From NCBI GenBank assembly GCA_026874595.1, contig CM049320.1, forward strand, positions 2,959,001 to 3,023,000: a DNA stretch of 64,000 bases, in the 5' to 3' direction. Source of the DNA: Sipunculus nudus. Its lineage: Eukaryota; Annelida; Sipuncula; Golfingiida; Sipunculidae. How positions within the stretch are numbered: the first letter of the stretch is position 1; each line of letters begins with the position of its first letter. The notes under the pieces were generated by a model. It was given only the letters and a program-made list of their open reading frames with translations. It did not search any database and was not told where the DNA came from. Of the stretch, positions 57,835 through 64,000 are shown piece by piece. The position numbers and the translations under genes were made by a program.

Positions 57835-58429
57835 TAGAAGTCATAAATGAATCTCTCTCATTCTGTCTCTCTCGCTCAAAAACCGACACGCGTACATTCA
57901 CATACGCTCAGGTATAAACTAAACATGGCATTGACAGATAACGAAAAACATTAATCAAATGATTAATGCCTAGTTATGCCTAGATTTTATGTAATGGCAA
58001 TGCAAATGGAACTTGTTGGTTTAAATATATTATATATTATAAATATATGTTCCGATTTGAGGATCGTTTGTAATACAATGGTATAATAAGTAAAAACAGA
58101 CTTCAAAGACAGATATGCATATTGAATAAATAATGAAATAAATAATAAACAGAAGGTAATCAGAGGGTACAACCTCCACCCACTTGTTTAATCAATCTAA
58201 GTCGTCTACAGAGGTAATGTTTGTCACGGTTCGTGAACTCCATCGTAATTCATCTCTAGAACAAAGACGGTCTAATAGTAATACCAGTGAATGACAATGA
58301 CCCTCGGGTGAAATAAAGAAATTGCCCTACATAAACATGGTATAGAATCCTTTCAATTTAAACGTAATATTGTGATCCAGATTACCTAACAAAATCTGAG
58401 AGTGCAAGGACATTGATCAATAGGCTCGA
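57833..58429. other. Unassigned AT-rich sequence
   Basis: No recognisable feature. Confidence 0.6.
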
Positions 58430-58790
58430 AATTGTGCCCCTGTCCTCTACTATGTATGCTACAGGACAGCTCAGCCCTAGGACACTGGTATTTGTGTCTC
58501 ACGACAGCTGGACATTGTCTCCGGCTTGTGCCCCAGGACAGCCTGAAAGTGGGGTAGGACAGGTCCCGATTGTCTCAAGACAGGAGAGGACAATGTCTCA
58601 TACTTTATATGTAGGACAGTAGGACAGCCGGACAGTGTCTCAAGACAGTATAAGACGCTGCTATATAGACGCTCTATGCTGGACAGTTTATGTTATCTGG
58701 ACAATAGGCATTATCACAGGACAGGAGGGAACGCCGGCGGCTAGTGCAGACGAACGTGCCCAGAACAGTATAGGACAATGTCCTGTGACA
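58430..58790. repeat. Degenerate 'aggaca'/'gtctc' cluster
   Basis: About fifteen occurrences of AGGACA or GGACAG, with interleaved 'tgtctc' words ('gacattgtctc', 'gacaatgtctc', 'gacagtgtctc'), at irregular 20-40 bp spacing. It looks like an old minisatellite. The 69-codon frame inside (58413-58622) is composed of the repeats. Confidence 0.7.
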
Positions 58791-59087
58791 TATTAGGTAA
58801 AATACAACTGTTGTCTATAGACGACATGACAGAGTCTGTGTTATAACCTTTATAATTACATAAATTTAATCGTAGAGAATTACACATATTTCGTATCAGT
58901 ATTAACAATTCACGGTCATATAAAAACAGTATAAATGGCAACTTTGAAGTCTTAAAACAATCACCAAAGAGGTGCCACAATCATAGCTGGTGTTAAATAT
59001 AAACATACACACACTTGATACATTTTCAAATATTCAAGTGGATTCCTGCTGACGGATATCAGCATGATGCACTATAAACCGGTTCTT
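58791..59087. other. Unassigned AT-rich sequence
   Basis: No recognisable feature. Confidence 0.6.
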
Positions 59088-59150
59088 ACGGTCTTTGGGT
59101 AGAGTACAGACTCAAAGTCGTGAAGGCGTTAGGTCAAAGCTCAGGAGAGG
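59088..59150 (+). repeat. Degenerate tRNA-SINE relative
   Basis: 'ctttgggtagagtacagact' then 'caaagtcgtgaaggcgttag' aligns with the SINE head at 50545-50600 across the A box and the region before the B box. The B box itself has decayed ('taggtcaaagctc'). Confidence 0.5.
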
Positions 59151-60530
59151 AACGGTGGGATTTTTCACAGTGCCCCCCCCCCCCTCACAGGGTGAGCGCT
59201 TTGACGGCTTTATGCTACATGGGATGGGGAGGTTGGTAAACCATTTTGACTGTTCCGTGTCCCACTGGGGGTGCCCAGTTTTATGACCCAACAATGGAGA
59301 TAATCATACACCTAAAACCCGCAGGCGCGGTTGACACGGTTAAGAAATCAATATGGAGCTCTGAATTAGATGAGAACTCATCAAAACAGTAGCCGGTTAC
59401 CCCCATAAAAAAAATAAAAAGATCTATTTCAGTTCCCAATAAACTTCGATTCCATTTATTTGAAGAAACGGGGAAAATGGGAAGACAGTAAAACAGAAAA
59501 AAAAAACTGAATGTGGAAACAGTAATATTAAAATGCAAGTCTAGATCCAGCCAGATTTTAGATCGTTTGTTTTCCCATAGAAGATTCCAATAATTAATTT
59601 ATCAGCTTCAAAATGTATTCTCATTTAGTCCATGGCCAACTCTTAAAAAAATTTCATGGGCAATAGGGCTATATGGATTTTATGGACTAATAGTTTGTAA
59701 ATGACGTCGTCTCATCTTCATGGTGTCTTCGTCGTCAGTGAAGTTAATTTTTAATATGAGAACAATAAACATTCTATCATAATAACGTGTGATAAGCCTG
59801 TTTTAAAGCTTCAAATGCGACGGTCTTCGTCGTGTCGTTTACCCACCTCCCCATCCCATATACCACACAGCTTTTACTGGTCTACCTCCGCCCCTCCATC
59901 ACTTTGACTCTCATTGCTGTAGCCCGACACGTACGGACTCCATTGATAATGGTTACCGTGGTCTATAAGGCACATGACTGTAGCAAGCCTTGCTGGTGGT
60001 ACAATGAAATATACGGAAAGTAACGGAAAACTAAACTTAGATTATGTGTACTTTTTGAGAATTCTTGCCTAATTCACCTGCTTCTCCAACCCTATAGATA
60101 CGTCTGATTATTAATACATTCACTAATCCCTCAGTTGCACCATGGATCCGGTAAAACGTCGATGGTGGAGTACATTTTTCCCAACAAGTTCGGGCAAACC
60201 AGAGCGGCAACCGCACAAGTACAATCTTCCTGTCTGTGTAGTTCATAAATATGTATATAATAAGCCTAGAGTATATTTTAAAGAAATTTTAGAACTTCAC
60301 ACACATCTGACCTGCTTAAAATGCAACCCGCATATGGCCAACTTATAAAAGGTTGTTCAAGCCCAAGAAACCATGGCCATGAGAGAATGATGCCTTTAGC
60401 CTGAGGGTACTATGAAAGGTAGGTATTTATTAAATTTTGATGTGGGCCAGGATAAAGGTGACAGCGGTGGACCTGGCAATAAACCGTCGGTAGTGACTTG
60501 GATCGATCACGCAGTTAGGTTTATATATAC
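59151..60530. other. Unassigned sequence with C run at 59172
   Basis: Includes the 59352-59420 stretch related to 39298-39365. Open frames on both strands (59281-59538 minus, 59832-60023 plus, 60142-60348 plus) have no motif. Confidence 0.6.
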
Positions 60531-61190
60531 ATCAGACCCAATAACAGATGTCGGTTATTATTTTGGTTTCGACCCAACTTGAGATATAGGTTAGGCCCAG
60601 TAACCGATGTAACCCAATGTCCGACAAGCGGGTTTCGAAATGGCGAGATGAGTAAGACCCAATATCAGATGTTGGTTATTTGTTCCGTCCTACCATGAGA
60701 CGTGCTTCTTTTTTACAGATCCCCAGTGTATTAGAATTAGGTTTCGACTTGGCACAGTTCAATCTACAGATGTTCGTATACTGATATTGATAATCATATA
60801 TTAACATATTATTAATCTATGAAACTTACATTATTATTATATGTATAATATATACTTTTATTATATCAACAATCAAAATAGGTTTGAAAGGTCATAGTCA
60901 CAAAAAAATTACCTTTTCCCAAGCCTTAGTAAATAAATAGTGGCATCATAGTTTTTTTTTATAGTGATGTACATGGAAGAATGTTCACTCTCTATACATG
61001 TAATACGGTATTTATGATCGACCTGTTGATTGATCAGTCCTTGATTGAAACCCATATTTAAGTCAGATCACAAAATGACTCCACAAAACCACCATTCCCA
61101 GTATTGTTTCATTTTACAACAAGATTGTTGTAAGACCCAATATCAGATGTTCGTTATTGGTTCCGTCCCACCATGAGATGTCCTTATGTT
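60531..61190. repeat. Diverged interspersed 60-bp motif
   Basis: Units start 'agacccaatatcagatgtt' and continue 'ggttatt', 'gttccgtcc' and 'accatgagacgt'. They occur at about 60535, 60657 and 61133, with a poorer match at about 60595. The last two good units are separated by ~470 bp of AT-rich DNA, so the array has been split. Confidence 0.75.
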
Positions 61191-62049
61191 TATCACTTTT
61201 CAACTTTGTTACCACTCTTCCTCTAATTTTGAAATGTAGATTTCACAAATAGTTCTCACTCAAACTCATTGCTATGTAGAAAAATAAAAGGAGTAATTAA
61301 TTTTCATAGAATAAATATTATTTTTTTCCCACACCAATATATATTAAAACCGTTACAAAGGGTGGGGGGGGGGGGTGTAAGGGAGTATTCTTTCGGTGGC
61401 TCTTATTGAATACGTATCAGCTGAGCTTGTAAAACCTGCCGGTAATCGATATGGTTAAATGAGAATACCTTGCATCCGTGAATCCTCTGTTGTGAGTTAA
61501 AGGTTTGGGTTTAAAATAATTATTTCTTTTTTATCCATAGGTCGAGATATTTGTTTTGGCCATTATATTTTTCTTTTGATTCATATTTCATTTTTTTCAT
61601 CCGATTTCATAATTTGATCCATTTTTAGTGATCTTGGCCTATTTTTTCAAGATCAGAAGGGTCAAAAAGTGCAGTTTTTCCAGATATTCAATTTCGATTT
61701 TCATCTAAACTATAATCGGTACAGACAAATGGATCGTAAATCACCAATAATATCTGATTCCCAACATTACTGGAGGTACCTTGCATTTCACTCATGCGGA
61801 ACCGTATGAGATAGGTGACTCAGTGCTTTTCAGTCAAGATATGTTTCTTGATAAATCATACGACCTAGAAAGACGAAACCTGTATGCCTTAAGAAGACAC
61901 AGAATATCATTTTCTTCTATTTGGCTGATATATGGATGTAAGCTATTAATGTCTGATACTAGAAGGCAACTTAGTGTTGCAAATGCTTGAAAATTAATTA
62001 ACTAGACATCAATATAATCTAATACTTGTTAAGATATATTTTTATATCA
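61191..62049. other. Unassigned AT-rich sequence
   Basis: Contains a G run at about 61363-61376. No gene seen. Confidence 0.6.
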
Positions 62050-63055
62050 GTTTTCTCAAAACTGTGGTTATGTAACCTTGACCCTTGACCTTGTGATCAA
62101 ACAATCTGAGCAGTTATTGTCCTTGAACATACAGCTTTAACAATCTTTAAGAAAAAGTAGGTCTTGTGATCTTGACATCTGACTAGGTAACCTGAACATC
62201 TACAGATTTCTTCCACTTTGGGCAGGTAAGCCATAGATGAAAGATGGGAGGTTTGGCATATAAAGTTTGATTTACCATGCATCCGTAAGATTTTAAAGAT
62301 TTGGAATCTGTGACCTTCACCTTTGACCTCGGGACCCCGAAATCCAAATGACTCTTACTTTAGTGTTGGGTCATAAATAAACCATGTTTGAAGCCAATCT
62401 GGGTAACCAAAGCGGAGCTATCATCCATAAATTAATTTGCGGATACGCCCTGTGACCTAGACCTTTCATCTTGTCACCCCCCCCCCCCCAAAAAAAATTA
62501 TCGTCCCCTATTGGCAGAGAAGCAATATCTGGAACATGCAAGAATTGTGATGAAAACTTCGGTTTAAAATGCATCCACAATCTTTTTAGAGAAATGTTTC
62601 CTGTGACCTTGATGTTTGACCTCATGACCCCAAAGTAGATTAGGTTCTTACTTAAGTAGTGGGCCAAATATAAGTTCGAAAGCGGTGTGTCAAACCATAA
62701 AAAAAAGAGTTATCATCTGAATAGTAATTGGTGGACAGTTGACCCCTGTGACCTTGACCTTTGACCTTGTGACTCCGAACTCAATTGAATTCTTCTCCTA
62801 TTAGCATGTCAGCGATATGCTCAGGTTGGAAGGTTTGTGATGAAAAGTTTGGCTTAAATGCATCCATGATCTTTTAAAAATAAGTGGATCATGTGACCTT
62901 GACCTTTGACCTGATGACCCAGAATCATTGGGGTTCTTGCTTTTTTTTTTGGGGGGGGGGGATACATAATCTAGTTTAAATTCCACATGTCGACCCAAAC
63001 TACAGTTATCACTAGGAAACAAATTTGTGGATCGAAGGACGGACAAACGGATGGC
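62050..63055 (+). repeat. About 145-bp tandem repeat with 'gaccttgacctttgacc'
   Basis: Units mark themselves by 'ctgtgacctt' at about 62308, 62455, 62605, 62748 and 62893 (spacing 143-150 bp), each followed by 'tgaccccaaa'-like and 'gttcttact' words, 'ttggcttaaatgcatcca' and 'atctttt'. Diverged and noncoding. A single related unit is at 46660-46960. Confidence 0.85.
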
Positions 63056-63059
63056 CAGA

Positions 63060-63360
63060 CGAACAGTTAGGCTGCTTACTACTGGGCATCAACATATGAT
63101 CAGTAAACACATCAGGTTTCAGAACCACAGCTGAGAAACTGACATGATTGGTGTTATTTTATCGTCTAAGAAGAGAAATAAAATTTAAAACAGTAAAAAT
63201 GCAGGTGGCGCCACTGGTTTTCGGGAACTGACAAAACTAGTCATGGCCAATATGCAAGGCAAGATTCATGACAATACATGAAATAATTACATATTCAGAT
63301 ACTGGAGGTTTTGTATCAAACTTTTAATTATTCTCTGGCGTGCTTACAAGCCTTATAGCT
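63060..63360 (+). repeat. Dispersed repeat family III, copy 2
   Basis: Collinear with 47590-47935. Confidence 0.82.
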
Positions 63361-63479
63361 TGAAGGATATAGGTTACAGTTTACTAGAAAAACAACGTTT
63401 TCAATAAATTTTAATGAATTAATATGGCAGGGTGGATAATGGGTTGAAGGAAATGAGGGGGGGGGGGGGTCAGGATGCG

Positions 63480-63930
63480 GGTGCAGGCATTGGAGGAGGC
63501 ATGCGCTCTGTGAGTGCTTTTTAATTAATTATTAATTTTTGGGCAAGTGAAAAGTAATGTGATATCGTCAAATCATGTTATCAAGATTAGGTTATTTCTT
63601 CGGGTTACAGTTATTTTCAGGGTTACTTTTCAATCCCGCAGTCGTTTTCTTCCATACATCTCTCACAGTGATTTTCACAACCAGGATTAAGACAAACAAG
63701 AAACGTCATACATTTTATACTTTATCTCAATTGAATTTGTCGAATAACATACAACAGTAATACAGACAAACAAGTATGCGAGATGTTGTGCATACATGTC
63801 CAGCTCTAAATGAAAAAAAAAACAGTAATATTTATTTATGAGTAAAATTTTGATTTCACAGTTTAGTCAAATAGGCATTCCGAAACATGTCACCTTGTGT
63901 AAGTCGGCCTGTTTTATTCTTTCTCATCTC
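63480..63930 (+). repeat. Dispersed repeat family II, copy 3
   Basis: 'ggaggaggcatgcgctctgt' followed by 'agggttacttttcaatcc', 'cacaaccaggattaagac' and a later 'tgtaagtcggcctgttttat' region matching 45601-45620. Same orientation as the copies at 45235 and 46240. Confidence 0.82.
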
Positions 63931-64000
63931 ACACCTCTGACCCACAAAGTGAGTTGTAAAATCAATTCAACAATTTAATCATTTGTAAAAAGAAATTGAA

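Overview
This is 64 kb of AT-rich eukaryotic DNA with no complete, intact gene. The repeat content suggests a marine invertebrate, most likely a mollusc (bivalve-like). The evidence is tyrosine-recombinase (YR) retrotransposons, CR1/Jockey-like LINE pieces, Tigger/pogo and hAT relics, and runs of 'gaccttgacctttgacc' repeats with 'gacggacggacgg' and 'cagctgagctaaaaa' tails. The organism is an inference. Nearly everything recognisable is a transposable element, a local duplication or a simple repeat, and no open frame looks like a complete host protein.

Layout. 1-613: microsatellite and unassigned sequence. 614-11017: a head-to-tail duplication (copy A 614-6177, copy B 6178-11017), with one breakpoint inside a reverse transcriptase (RT) gene. 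10733-13632: a decayed YR retrotransposon (RT, RNase H, tyrosine recombinase) ending in a B1-A2-B2 split direct repeat, with a short A1 relic in front. 12777-15897 and 19053-22085: a second direct duplication with edges inside the recombinase of element 1 and the RT of a second YR retroelement (about 15330-16575). 16800-17069 (minus strand): a Gag-like zinc-finger fragment. 22086-29080: mostly unassigned, with large microsatellites and a perfect 192-bp tandem duplication. 29085-29440: LINE tail. 29958-30245 (minus): a possible animal haem-peroxidase exon. 33880-39200 and 51770-57330: an older, diverged duplicated block containing an L1-like RT relic and a 23-bp minisatellite. The arrays in the two copies carry different insertions: a 733-bp solo LTR with 4-bp TSD in one, and an 868-bp hAT-type element with 8-bp TSD in the other. 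Copy 1 also has a 60-bp palindromic insertion with 8-bp TSD. 40156-41183: CR1/Jockey-like LINE fragment. 42380-48115 and 62050-63930: dispersed molluscan-type repeats in several copies. 50530-51291: tRNA-derived SINE head followed by the 3' end of a Tigger/pogo transposon.

The features do not form an operon or pathway. They record successive transposition and duplication. The most informative points are the split-direct-repeat anatomy of the YR element, the three duplication breakpoints inside YR-element genes, and the datable insertions in the paired minisatellites.
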